The notes under the pieces: generated by a model
What the model was told of the DNA's origin: nothing
What the model saw: only the letters and a program-made list of their open reading frames with translations
The model's database searches: none
In this document: positions 1 to 6,534 of the stretch, piece by piece
Position numbering within the stretch: the first letter of the stretch is position 1
How the letters are laid out: each line of letters opens with the position of its first letter
Origin: Candidatus Zambryskiibacteriota bacterium
Lineage (GTDB): Bacteria; Patescibacteriota; Minisyncoccia; Phycocordibacterales; Zambryskibacteraceae
Length of the DNA stretch: 45,313 nucleotides
Direction of reading: 5' to 3'
Assembly (NCBI GenBank): GCA_016180955.1
Contig: JACPAD010000003.1
Location: 1 to 45,313 of the forward strand
Program-made: the position numbers and the translations under genes

Positions 1-1076
1 TCTGCGGTTGGTTTCTTGACCACTCGGGCGAGCGCTTTGGCGGCCGCTATTTTCATCTCGTCGGTAATTTGAGTGATGCGGGATTCAATTGCGCCTTTGA
101 AAATGCCCGGGAAAGCGAGAACATTGTTGATTTGATTTGGGAAATCGGAGCGGCCGGAGGCCACGACGGCCGCTCCTCCACGTTTGGCTTCGTCTGGCAT
201 AATCTCCGGTATCGGATTGGCCATGGCAAAGACTATTGCGTTCTTAGCCATAATTTCTATATCAGCTGCTTTGAGCAGGTCGCCTTTTGAGACCCCTACG
301 AAAACGTCGGCATCTTTGAGAGCGTCAAAAAGAGAGCCCGACAAGTTTTCTCCATTTGTGATTTTTAATAACCGTTTTTTATTTTCCGTTAGATCCTTAC
401 GTTTTTTGCTTATGATGCCGTGGCTGTCACAGACAATGATGTTTTTGAATCCGTACAAATTTAAAAGTCCGATAATACCGCTGCCGGCGGCACCGGCGCC
501 ATTGATGACGATTTTTACTTTTTCTTTTTTCTTTCCCACAACCTTTAAAGCATTGATGAGTCCGGCCAGCACCACGACAGCGGTGCCATGCTGGTCGTCG
601 TGCATTACCGGGATTGAGAGCTCTTTTTTCAGCCTCTTTTCAATCTCAAAACAGCGCGGGGCGGAAATATCCTCGAGATTGATGCCGCCGAAAGTCGGCG
701 CAATTGCTTTGACCGTTGCTACTATTTCATCAGTGTCTTGTGTCGCAAGCACAACAGGGAAGGCGTCAACACCGGCAAAGCGCTTGAAGAGAGCGGCCTT
801 GCCTTCCATGATAGGCAAGGCCGCTTCAGGACCGATATTGCCGAGGCCGAGCACGGCCGAGCCGTCCGAGATGATGGCGACGCCATTTTTCGTTGCCGTT
901 AGATCATAAACAAGCTTTTTATTTTTAGCGATCGCCAGTGCTGGACCAGCTACGCCGGGAGTATAAGCGAGAGATAACTCCTCGCGATTTCTCAATGGTA
1001 GTTTACTTATTACCGAAATCTTTCCGCGCGCTTTTCGGTGAACTTCGATGCTTAACTTTTGATAGTCTTTTTTCAC
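1..1076 (-). CDS. NAD(P)-dependent malic enzyme, 3' end cut by window
   Basis: Oxidative decarboxylation of malate to pyruvate, a cytosolic carbon-metabolism enzyme. Reading the minus strand from a GTG at 1076 gives an open frame to the window edge. It contains the malic-enzyme landmarks YTPGVAGP near the N-terminus, the HDDQHGTA metal/substrate motif, and the Rossmann glycine-rich stretch VINGAGAAGSG that binds the dinucleotide. About 358 codons are visible, so only the C-terminal end is missing for a short bacterial form (about 400-450 residues). The GTG start follows tRNA-Leu on the same strand by 13 bases. The plus-strand frames across this region are antisense shadows. Cofactor preference (NAD or NADP) cannot be told by eye. 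Confidence 0.93.
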   Translation of the reverse strand, partial: MKKDYQKLSIEVHRKARGKISVISKLPLRNREELSLAYTPGVAGPALAIAKNKKLVYDLTATKNGVAIISDGSAVLGLGNIGPEAALPIMEGKAALFKRFAGVDAFPVVLATQDTDEIVATVKAIAPTFGGINLEDISAPRCFEIEKRLKKELSIPVMHDDQHGTAVVVLAGLINALKVVGKKKEKVKIVINGAGAAGSGIIGLLNLYGFKNIIVCDSHGIISKKRKDLTENKKRLLKITNGENLSGSLFDALKDADVFVGVSKGDLLKAADIEIMAKNAIVFAMANPIPEIMPDEAKRGGAAVVASGRSDFPNQINNVLAFPGIFKGAIESRITQITDEMKIAAAKALARVVKKPTA

Positions 1077-1089
1077 AGAGTTTCTCTAG

Positions 1090-1172
1090 TGAGCACGAGA
1101 GGATTTGAACCCCCACGAGATTGCTCTCACTGGCTCCTGAAGCCAGCGCGTCTGCCGTTCCGCCACGTGCTC
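1090..1172 (-). tRNA. tRNA-Leu(CAG)
   Basis: On the minus strand the acceptor GAGCACG pairs with CGTGCTC. The anticodon stem CTGGC/GCCAG encloses the loop TTCAGGA (anticodon CAG). A long class II variable arm and the T-arm GGTTCAAATCC follow. The discriminator is A and no CCA is encoded. It lies directly upstream of the malic enzyme gene in the same direction. Confidence 0.95.
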
Positions 1173-1277
1173 ATTGGTTCGCCGAAGCTTTATGCGAAGG
1201 AGACCGTGCAATGAGAATACAATATATGATAGTATCTTGCCATTCGTCTGACTTCGCATGGAGCTACGAAGGGACAA

Positions 1278-1351
1278 GCGGGATTAGCTCAGTTGGTACG
1301 AGCAGCGCTTTTACACAGCGAAGGTCGCAGGTTCGACCCCTGCATCCCGCA
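1278..1351 (+). tRNA. tRNA-Val(TAC)
   Basis: Acceptor GCGGGAT pairs with ATCCCGC. The D-arm is TTAGCTCAGTTGGTA, the anticodon loop TTTACAC gives anticodon TAC, and the T-arm is CAGGTTCGACCCCTG. The last pair of the anticodon stem (G/A) is mismatched. No CCA is encoded. It is divergent from the tRNA-Leu on the other strand. Confidence 0.95.
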
Positions 1352-1379
1352 CTCGACTATCGCTCGTGATAAATCACCT

Positions 1380-2114
1380 ATGGCAGACTTATCCAAAAAT
1401 ATTCTTTACGAAGACAAAGATATCCTGGTTATCAATAAACCAGCGGGTTTAATTGTGCATCCAGATGGTCGGACTAAGGAATCAAGTGTTTCTGATTGGT
1501 TTGCGAAGAAATATCCGGAAGCAAAAAATGTCGGAGAACCCATTCAACTAAGCTCAGGGCAAGAAGTTGAACGACCGGGAGTAGTGCATAGAATAGACAG
1601 AGAGACCTCGGGAGTTTTAATTTTAGCCAAGACTAAAGAAGGTCATACGTATCTCAAAGAGCAATTTCAGAATAGAGAAATAGAAAAAACTTATCATTTA
1701 TTTGTATACGGTAATGTCAAAGACGATAGAGGCACGATAGATCTACCCAGTGGCAGAAGCACCGGAGACTTCCGCAAGTGGTCCGCAAAAAAAGGCGGCA
1801 CTCGAGGCGAAATCAGGGAGGCGGTGACGGAATTCAAAGTTTTAAAAAGAAGTCCCGATGGCTTGGCAACTTTTATAGAAGCAAAACCCAAAACTGGCCG
1901 CACCCACCAGATACGTGTGCACTTCCAAGCTCTCCACCATCCGGTAGTTGTGGACAGCTTATATGCAAAAAACAAGCCAAAACTTCTTGGCTTTGAACGT
2001 CTCGCTCTACATGCGCGAAAGATTACTTTTAAAGGTATGAAAGGAGAGGAAATAACGGCAGAGGCGCCTTACCCAGAGGATTTTCAAAAAGCTCTAAAAA
2101 CACTAGGTTTATAG
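1380..2114 (+). CDS. RluA-family pseudouridine synthase
   Basis: Isomerises uridine to pseudouridine in RNA, most likely 23S rRNA (RluD-like) or tRNA. The 244-residue product has the catalytic signature HRIDRETSG, with the Asp as the expected nucleophile, preceded by the NKPAGLIVHP segment. Further on are KTGRTHQIRVHF and the LALHA motif, all in family order. No N-terminal S4 domain is present, so it is a short form. The ATG at 1380 places the conserved ILYED(K)DILVINKPAG start correctly; a longer upstream frame would run through the tRNA and is rejected. An inverted repeat (ATAGGCT/AGCCTAT) follows the stop. Exact substrate site is unknown. Confidence 0.93.
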   Translation: MADLSKNILYEDKDILVINKPAGLIVHPDGRTKESSVSDWFAKKYPEAKNVGEPIQLSSGQEVERPGVVHRIDRETSGVLILAKTKEGHTYLKEQFQNREIEKTYHLFVYGNVKDDRGTIDLPSGRSTGDFRKWSAKKGGTRGEIREAVTEFKVLKRSPDGLATFIEAKPKTGRTHQIRVHFQALHHPVVVDSLYAKNKPKLLGFERLALHARKITFKGMKGEEITAEAPYPEDFQKALKTLGL

Positions 2115-2129
2115 GCTTATTTCAGCCTA

Positions 2130-2159
2130 TTGACTTTTATATACTGCTCGTGCTATAAT
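2130..2159 (+). promoter_or_regulatory. Promoter of the DGR target gene
   Basis: TTGACT at 2130-2135 and a perfect TATAAT at 2154-2159 are separated by 18 bases. A leader of about 70 bases follows, then AAGGAG shortly before the ATG at 2238. It is among the best sigma-70-type promoters in the window, and suggests the diversified protein is well expressed. Confidence 0.85.
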
Positions 2160-2237
2160 TAAAACAGATTGAATGATTCGCTCAAGTTCCCGCATTTCGC
2201 CGGAGCTTAGAGTGAGTCAAAGATAAGGAGAAAAGTC

Positions 2238-2951
2238 ATGAGCAACAAGCCCGTGACCTTGGGCCAGGCGGTCCAGGTTCGCAAAATGGCGATCGAGAAG
2301 GGGGTTTCTCGTGACGTTTTCCAGACTCGTCTGGATGACGGCACGGTCGCCCGGTTCCTCAACTCCCTCAAGCCGTCTATTGGTGATCTGGCCCGCTGGG
2401 AAGCGAACTATAAGAAGCTCTTCGAGGAGAGGCCCGACCTCTCGCAGGTGCGGATTCCGGAGAAGCCCGAAGGCGTCGGGCCGGTGCGGCTTCTCGTTTG
2501 CGCGAAGGAACTCATCGAGTGGACAGAGAATCATCCGCTCGAGGGTGTTCAGGAAGCGCTGAAGAAGCACTTCCGGGGGTGGGAATACACGGATGACCTC
2601 GATGCCGACATCACGATGAACGACCGCGACCCGAGAAACGGCTCGTATGCCGTCTGGGTCAAGGATGTCCGCGAAGCTGATGAGGAATTCGCCAACAAGT
2701 CGGCGGGCGACCTCAAGGCCGAAGGCCACACCGGCATCACGGAGCTCGAGCGAGGCCTTCTCGAAGGAGATGTCTTCCTCGAGAAGGGCGAGCACCTGGA
2801 CCGCGAGAACGTGACGCTGTGCACAGGTTCTCGTCGTCGCGATGGCCTCGTGCCGAGCGGCCACTGGGGCGCCCGCGACGGGTTCGACGTCGACTGCTGC
2901 GACTCGGCGCGTCGCCTTCCGCGCCTCCGTTCCCGCAGGGTTTGGGCGTAG
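2238..2951 (+). CDS. DGR target protein with C-terminal variable region
   Basis: 237 residues, the protein diversified by the adjacent retroelement. Residues 197-233 are encoded by the variable region. Sixteen codons there (residues 200, 202, 204, 209, 211, 213, 215, 217, 219-222, 224, 225, 227, 229) differ from the template, while W210, P206, G208, F216 and the LRSR end are fixed. The arrangement GITELERGLLE ... LCTGSR ... W ... LRSR resembles C-type-lectin/formylglycine-enzyme-like folds of known DGR targets (family knowledge plus inference). The N-terminal 120 residues have no function I recognise, and no signal peptide or membrane segment is visible, so the product may be cytosolic. Base composition is clearly more GC-rich than the neighbours, suggesting a separate history. 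AAGGAG precedes the ATG. A terminator follows at 2986. Confidence 0.93.
   Translation: MSNKPVTLGQAVQVRKMAIEKGVSRDVFQTRLDDGTVARFLNSLKPSIGDLARWEANYKKLFEERPDLSQVRIPEKPEGVGPVRLLVCAKELIEWTENHPLEGVQEALKKHFRGWEYTDDLDADITMNDRDPRNGSYAVWVKDVREADEEFANKSAGDLKAEGHTGITELERGLLEGDVFLEKGEHLDRENVTLCTGSRRRDGLVPSGHWGARDGFDVDCCDSARRLPRLRSRRVWA
2825..2935 (+). repeat. DGR variable region (VR)
   Basis: 111 bases at the 3' end of the target gene, aligned without gaps to the template at 3191-3301 (offset 366). All 23 mismatches fall where the template has A; the changes are A to G, C or T. Eight template adenines are unchanged and no C, G or T of the template is altered. The last invariant stretch CCTCCGTTCCCG would be the initiation-of-homology part. 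A further A-to-C at 2936 may extend the tract. Confidence 0.97.
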
Positions 2952-2985
2952 ACTTACACCTTACACCTTGCATCTTGTAATCTTT

Positions 2986-3015
2986 GGCCGGCTCCTCGTG
3001 AGCCGGCCATTTTTC
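2986..3015 (+). terminator. Hairpin/terminator after the DGR target gene
   Basis: GGCCGGCTC and GAGCCGGCC form a 9-bp stem around a 5-base loop, followed by ATTTTTC. It ends the target transcript 35 bases after the stop. In the Bordetella phage DGR a hairpin just downstream of the variable region helps retrohoming, so this one may serve both roles (inference). Confidence 0.85.
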
Positions 3016-3190
3016 ATATAAAATAATTTGGCGGCTGTTAAATCAATTCCGCTTAAAGTTGAATAATGATTTGCCGCTTCAAAAACTGCTTGCCTTGCTT
3101 GACACAACGCCCGAGAGTGCCGCGGGAAATTCACAAATACAATAAGCCAATATTTCGGCTTACGAAGACACAGATGAAGCAGGGCAACGG

Positions 3191-3301
3191 AGGTTCTCGT
3201 AATCGCAATGGCAACGTGCCGAGCGGCAACTGGGACGCCAACGACAAGTTCAACGTCAACTACTACAACTCGACGAATCGCAATCCGAACCTCCGTTCCC
3301 G
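3191..3301 (+). repeat. DGR template repeat (TR), noncoding RNA template
   Basis: 111 bases holding 31 adenines, organised as AAC/AAT/GAC/TAC codons if read in the target's frame (11 AAY codons plus AAG). This is the composition that gives maximal diversity after adenine mutagenesis. It lies on the same strand as the RT and target, in the 356-base stretch between target stop and avd stop. A short open frame crosses it only because it copies the target frame; it has no ribosome site. No convincing promoter is seen upstream. A TTGACA at 3099-3104 exists, but its -10 is poor. Confidence 0.96.
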
Positions 3302-3307
3302 AAGTTT

Positions 3308-3667
3308 TTAGAAAAGCTCTCCTTGCGGGGAGTTTTTCTTTGCGTAGTTTTCCCAGCCCAATGCCTCCTTGGATATTTCCTGGAGTTTTTCTTCAAAAAG
3401 TAAATAATAACTTTCTCTAATTATTTTCAGTTCAAATTCAACTCTGATAAGATATTTTAAAGTTTCTACGTTGATTCTTAATTCCCTAATGACTTCTCGT
3501 TTATCAGTTCTGTTTTCTAGTGACGCTCGTATAGCCAAGCTAAGCAAATTCAAACAAATTCTCTCTACTTCCGCATGCAAACCGAGCTTATCGCGTTTCG
3601 GCATCCTGCTTCCGACTTGATATATCTCTCTGTACAATGACTGGATATGGAAGATGATCGGAGCCAC
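3308..3667 (-). CDS. avd: Avd-like DGR accessory protein (four-helix bundle)
   Basis: 119 residues from the proposed GTG at 3667. The sequence starts APIIFHIQSLYREIYQ and is nearly all helix with basic residues (KRDKLGLHAEVERICLNLL, RELRINVETLKYLIRVEF). That matches the Avd family, small pentameric four-helix bundles that bind the RT and template RNA and are needed for mutagenic retrohoming. A longer frame begins at an ATG at 3709 but would encode PPP from a nine-C run with no family match, so I prefer the GTG. Orientation is unusual: it is antisense between TR and RT, its 5' end overlaps the RT start, and its 3' end contains the TR terminator. Confidence 0.85.
   Translation of the reverse strand: MAPIIFHIQSLYREIYQVGSRMPKRDKLGLHAEVERICLNLLSLAIRASLENRTDKREVIRELRINVETLKYLIRVEFELKIIRESYYLLFEEKLQEISKEALGWENYAKKNSPQGELF
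3317..3337 (+). terminator. Terminator of the template RNA, inside the 3' end of avd
   Basis: CTCTCC/GGGGAG stem with loop TTGC followed by five T (3333-3337). It lies 15 bases after the template repeat and would define the 3' end of the template RNA. The same bases encode the last residues of the antisense avd-like gene. Confidence 0.7.
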
Positions 3668-4724
3668 GTTTTTTCCGTCGGGGGGGGGTCCTGATAGGAG
3701 TATTTTCAATCATATAGTTTCGGCTGAAAATTTATTTGCCGCTTGGCGAGTATTTAAGAAAGGCAAGACTAGAAAGCCTGATGTTATAGAATTTGCACAC
3801 AATCTAGAGAATAACATCTTTGCTCTTAGAGATGAATTGCTCGCGCACAACTGGAAGTGCGGAGGCTACAAAAAATTTTCTATAAAAGACCCTAAGCCCC
3901 GCACTATTCATAAGGCAACCGTGAGAGACAGGATTTTGTACCAAGCTGTCTATCAGATTTTGTATCCAATATTCGATAAAACTTTTATTTTTGATTCTTA
4001 TTCAAGCAGGAAAGACAAGGGGACTCACGCCGGAATAAAAAGGCTAAACATCTTCCTACGGAAGTTAAACATAAACTATACCAAACCGGTTTACGCGCTT
4101 AAATGCGATATCAAGAAATATTTTGACTCGATTGACCACGAAATTCTGATTTCGTTGATTAAAAATAAAGTAGAGTGTCTAAAAACGTTGGCTTTAATTG
4201 AGAAAATAATAAATTCTTTCCATAAAACTTCTGGCAAAGGCCTTCCGCTAGGAAACGTCACTAGCCAAGTTTTTGCCAACATTTACATGAACGGTTTTGA
4301 CTGGTATGTGAAAAATGAGCTTGGAATAAAGCATTACATCCGCTACAACGACGATTTCATTATTCTTTCTTCTAACAAAAATGAGTTAATTAAACTTATA
4401 CGATATATCGTATATTTCCTACTAAACAATTTAAAGCTCGAGTTGCATCCGGACAAGATAATTATCCGCAAACTTCATCAAGGCGTTGATTTCCTCGGAG
4501 CAGTTCTCTTGCCGCATAGAATGGCCCCCAGAACCAAGACAAAGAGACGCATTATTAAGAAATCGCTAAAAATGTTGAAAGAACTGGAGGCTGGCAAAAT
4601 AACAAAAGAAAAGTTCGGCCAATCAACGGTTTCTTATCTCGGACATTTAAGCCACACCAAATCGAGAGTTGTTCAGCATCTTCTGCATTCAATCAGGGCC
4701 AAAATGTGGAATTTGCCAGAATAA
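3654..4724 (+). CDS. DGR-type reverse transcriptase
   Basis: 356 residues, the error-prone reverse transcriptase of the DGR. RT motifs appear in order: motif A CDIKKYFDSI (D152), the DGR-diagnostic GLPLGNVTSQ (LG...SQ in place of the QG...SP of other RTs) at 196-205, the catalytic Y231-N-D-D box in YIRYNDDFIIL, then LELHPDKI and GVDFLG. The segment SAENLFAAWRVFKKGK begins at residue 23, as is usual for the family. No maturase or endonuclease domain follows, which separates it from group II introns. The first 13 codons cross a run of nine G (3680-3688). If the run were eight, the ATG at 3647 would be in frame instead. AT-rich compared with the target gene. Confidence 0.95.
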   Translation: MIGATFFPSGGGPDRSIFNHIVSAENLFAAWRVFKKGKTRKPDVIEFAHNLENNIFALRDELLAHNWKCGGYKKFSIKDPKPRTIHKATVRDRILYQAVYQILYPIFDKTFIFDSYSSRKDKGTHAGIKRLNIFLRKLNINYTKPVYALKCDIKKYFDSIDHEILISLIKNKVECLKTLALIEKIINSFHKTSGKGLPLGNVTSQVFANIYMNGFDWYVKNELGIKHYIRYNDDFIILSSNKNELIKLIRYIVYFLLNNLKLELHPDKIIIRKLHQGVDFLGAVLLPHRMAPRTKTKRRIIKKSLKMLKELEAGKITKEKFGQSTVSYLGHLSHTKSRVVQHLLHSIRAKMWNLPE

Positions 4725-4777
4725 GCTGATTTGTGTTAGATTACACTCCTAATGAATAAGGTAATTACACCGGCCTG

Positions 4778-4844
4778 CCCCGTGAGAAATGCAGCGAGGG
4801 TAAAATAATACGAAAAACTATGAATAAAATAATTTCTCATGGGG
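4778..4844 (+). promoter_or_regulatory. Inverted repeat around the rplS start
   Basis: CCCCGTGAGAAAT at 4778-4790 and ATTTCTCATGGGG at 4832-4844 can pair over 13 bp (one G-U) across a 41-base loop holding the rplS start codon. No good Shine-Dalgarno lies next to the ATG. This could be a translational control element of rplS; the role is inferred. Confidence 0.45.
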
Positions 4845-5212
4845 TAAATATAAAAGAAAGGCAGGCACTCGACTTCCGAGCAGGGGATACCGTCAAGGTC
4901 TGGCAGAAGATTGTCGAGAAGGGAAAAACCCGTCTGCAGGCCTTCGAAGGTCTCGTCTTAGCTCGCAAGCACGGCAAGGAAGCCGGAGCCACTATAACTC
5001 TCCGCCGTGTTGCCTCTGGTGTCGGCGTCGAGAAAATCTTCCCGCTCTATTCTCCTACGATTGATAAAATCGAAGTGCTTAAACGTTCCAAAGTCCGCCG
5101 CGCCAAACTCTACCACATCCGAGAAAAAGCGGCTAAAGAAATCAGCAGGCAGATGAGAAATTTGAGAATAGCAAAAGAAGTCGAGGTTGAAGCAGAGGCG
5201 GAAGCAAAGTAA
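4820..5212 (+). CDS. rplS: 50S ribosomal protein L19
   Basis: 130 residues. [31 protein letters not shown] and the region up to [11 protein letters not shown] match bL19, which lies at the 30S/50S interface. The C-terminal tail ([11 protein letters not shown]) is an acidic/alanine extension beyond the conserved fold. The ATG at 4820 gives the family's N-terminal length. The tRNA-Leu(GAG) gene follows 13 bases after the stop and may be co-transcribed. An inverted repeat spans the start region. Confidence 0.96.
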   Translation: MNKIISHGVNIKERQALDFRAGDTVKVWQKIVEKGKTRLQAFEGLVLARKHGKEAGATITLRRVASGVGVEKIFPLYSPTIDKIEVLKRSKVRRAKLYHIREKAAKEISRQMRNLRIAKEVEVEAEAEAK

Positions 5213-5225
5213 TATTAGCAACAAT

Positions 5226-5308
5226 GCGCGGGTGGCGAAATTGGTAGACGCACTACCTTGAGGTGGTAGCGCCCTTCGGGTGTGGGAGTTCAAATCTCCC
5301 CCCGCGCA
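5226..5308 (+). tRNA. tRNA-Leu(GAG)
   Basis: Acceptor GCGCGGG pairs with CCCGCGC. Anticodon stem CTACC/GGTAG encloses TTGAGGT (anticodon GAG). The long variable arm (GCGCCCTTCGGGTGT) is typical of class II tRNA. T-arm GAGTTCAAATCTC. No encoded CCA. Confidence 0.96.
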
Positions 5309-5326
5309 CTTCGATAAAATCAGTGT

Positions 5327-5370
5327 AAACAAAAACGAAAGCGACCGGCATAAGTTTCATGCGGGTCGCT
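5327..5370 (-). terminator. Terminator of the unknown minus-strand gene
   Basis: AGCGACC...GGTCGCT with inner GCAT/ATGC pairs forms an 11-bp stem with one G-G mismatch at 5340-5370. On the minus strand it is followed by TTTCGTTTTTG. It ends the gene whose stop is at 5383. Confidence 0.75.
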
Positions 5371-5382
5371 ATGTTGGCCGGC

Positions 5383-5898
5383 TCATTTTCTGCTCGTTTC
5401 GTAAATGCTGGCAATAATCCTCTCGGCTATCCTAGTGCATTCGAGGATAATTGTACCAACATCTGGCATGACCTCATCGAACTTGGCTTCCCACACCACT
5501 TTCTGGTTAAGCCAAGTTCTGAATTCTATGAGGATGCTTGACGGTTTTGCCCCCGTCTCCTTATTGCCGTTTTGGCCGGCAAGATTGAGCACCACGATGC
5601 CCAACAATCGACGTGTGTATTCGTAGCCGAAGTATTTGTGCGACACAAGCACTTCTCTGATAAACGCGTCGACCACCTTTTTGTTGGCGCAGCACTCGGC
5701 CGCGGACTCATTCAGACCTTTTTCCATCGCCTGGCTTTTTTCAAGAGCCCATTTCGCTCTGATAAGGTCCGGCCGCAAGGTCTCTGCCACCCGCACCACG
5801 CCGTCTCTTCTTGTTACAGCTTGGAGCGCCGCTACGATTCTCTCCGCTTCTACAAAGCACTCGTGCCTTTGTTGAGGGGATCTGGAAATTGTGGTCAC
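5383..5898 (-). CDS. Hypothetical protein, helical, 171 residues
   Basis: I do not recognise this family. The start is well defined: AGGAGGTGTCT immediately precedes GTG at 5898, so the longer frame from 5958 is not used. The product (VTTISRSPQQRHECFVEAERIVAA...) is soluble-looking and rich in Arg, Glu and Ala. Predicted helices are broken by GYEYTRRLLGIVVLNLAG, and there are two cysteines at ECCANKK. No signal peptide or membrane segment is seen. It has its own promoter and terminator, so it is an independent unit between tRNA-Leu and tRNA-His. Overlapping plus-strand frames lack a ribosome site. Confidence 0.75.
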   Translation of the reverse strand: MTTISRSPQQRHECFVEAERIVAALQAVTRRDGVVRVAETLRPDLIRAKWALEKSQAMEKGLNESAAECCANKKVVDAFIREVLVSHKYFGYEYTRRLLGIVVLNLAGQNGNKETGAKPSSILIEFRTWLNQKVVWEAKFDEVMPDVGTIILECTRIAERIIASIYETSRK

Positions 5899-5929
5899 AG
5901 ACACCTCCTGCGAAATCTGTTCCAAGTAC

Positions 5930-5958
5930 ACTCTACAGAGATTCTGGCTCTTAGTCAA
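5930..5958 (-). promoter_or_regulatory. Promoter of the 171-residue hypothetical gene
   Basis: On the minus strand TTGACT (5953-5958), a 17-base spacer and TAGAGT (5930-5935) lie about 30 bases upstream of the AGGAGG-preceded GTG. The -10 box matches the consensus at four of six positions. Confidence 0.55.
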
Positions 5959-5984
5959 CGCTTAATATATAATCAGCATCCAAT

Positions 5985-6056
5985 GGCGACTATAGTTTAG
6001 TGGCAGAACCCCAGCTTGTGGAGCTGGCCGCGAGAGTTCGATTCTCTCTAGTCGCC
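5985..6056 (+). tRNA. tRNA-His(GTG)
   Basis: Anticodon stem CCAGC/GCTGG with loop TTGTGGA gives anticodon GTG. G5985 can serve as the extra G(-1) opposite C73 (6056), the histidine tRNA identity pair. T-arm AGAGTTCGATTCTCT. No encoded CCA. Confidence 0.95.
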
Positions 6057-6066
6057 CCTTAACTGA

Positions 6067-6072
6067 TATAAT
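6067..6072 (+). promoter_or_regulatory. Extended -10 box, leaderless start of the DM13 gene
   Basis: TGATATAAT has a TG one base before a perfect TATAAT. The ATG follows after exactly 6 bases, so transcription would begin at or next to the A of the start codon. Confidence 0.7.
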
Positions 6073-6078
6073 TTCTAC

Positions 6079-6534
6079 ATGAAAAAGATAATTGTTTCCA
6101 TCGTAGTTTTGGCCGCACTGGGATTCGGTTACTGGACTATCTCGCCGCTTTTTATCGATAAAAAGGTTTCTGAAGAATTTCCTGTTCAAGAAGCAGGCAC
6201 TCTATCTGGAGAAGTCTTAGCCGGGGCATTTATCGGTTTTGACAGCATTCACTATGGCTCTGGAGATGTAAAAGTTATTAAGACCGAAGAAGGATACATT
6301 ATAAGATTTGAAGAAAATTTTAACGTGGCCAATGGCCCAGACCTCTATGTCGGGCTTGGAAAGGACGGCGAATATAAAGGAGAATCCCAGATTGCAAAAC
6401 TGAAGGGCAACATTGGTTCACAGAATTATGTTGTGCCGGAGGATATAAATCTCGAAAATTACAACGAAGTCTGGGTATGGTGCCGCGCTTTCTCGGTAGG
6501 GTTTGCTAAAGCGATTCTTAATCCTTCAATATAA
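6079..6534 (+). CDS. DM13-domain membrane-anchored or secreted protein
   Basis: 151 residues: an N-terminal hydrophobic segment (residues 2-20, after MKK) that is a signal anchor or signal peptide, then a DM13 domain. The domain is recognised by LAGAFIGFDSIHYGSGDVKVIK, VANGPDLYVGL, LKGNIGSQNYVVPEDIN and the terminal VWCRAFSVGFAKAIL, with one conserved Cys. DM13 domains are thought to take part in redox or electron-transfer processes at the cell surface; the role here is unknown. The transcript is probably leaderless. Its 3' end overlaps the convergent mpg gene by 17 bases. Confidence 0.85.
   Translation: MKKIIVSIVVLAALGFGYWTISPLFIDKKVSEEFPVQEAGTLSGEVLAGAFIGFDSIHYGSGDVKVIKTEEGYIIRFEENFNVANGPDLYVGLGKDGEYKGESQIAKLKGNIGSQNYVVPEDINLENYNEVWVWCRAFSVGFAKAILNPSI

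Noticed and set aside
184-909. 241-codon plus-strand reading frame
   Set aside because: Antisense to the malic enzyme, which shows clear family motifs on the minus strand.
2217-2864. Long minus-strand frame opposite the DGR target
   Set aside because: A GC-rich gene creates long antisense frames. The plus frame has promoter, ribosome site and the VR evidence.
3066-3311. 81-codon plus-strand reading frame covering the template repeat
   Set aside because: It has no ribosome site, and its only sequence logic is the copied target frame within the TR. The template is noncoding RNA in known DGRs.
3668-3709. Extended avd start at ATG 3709
   Set aside because: It would add 14 residues across the nine-C run with no family similarity. 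The GTG at 3667 fits the Avd N-terminus.
3654-4724. Group II intron or retron RT
   Set aside because: No maturase or endonuclease domain and no intron domain V-like hairpin downstream. The LG...SQ motif and TR/VR pair are specific to DGRs.
5572-6000. Plus-strand frame opposite the 171-residue gene
   Set aside because: No ribosome site, and it runs into tRNA-His. The minus frame has promoter, AGGAGGT and terminator.
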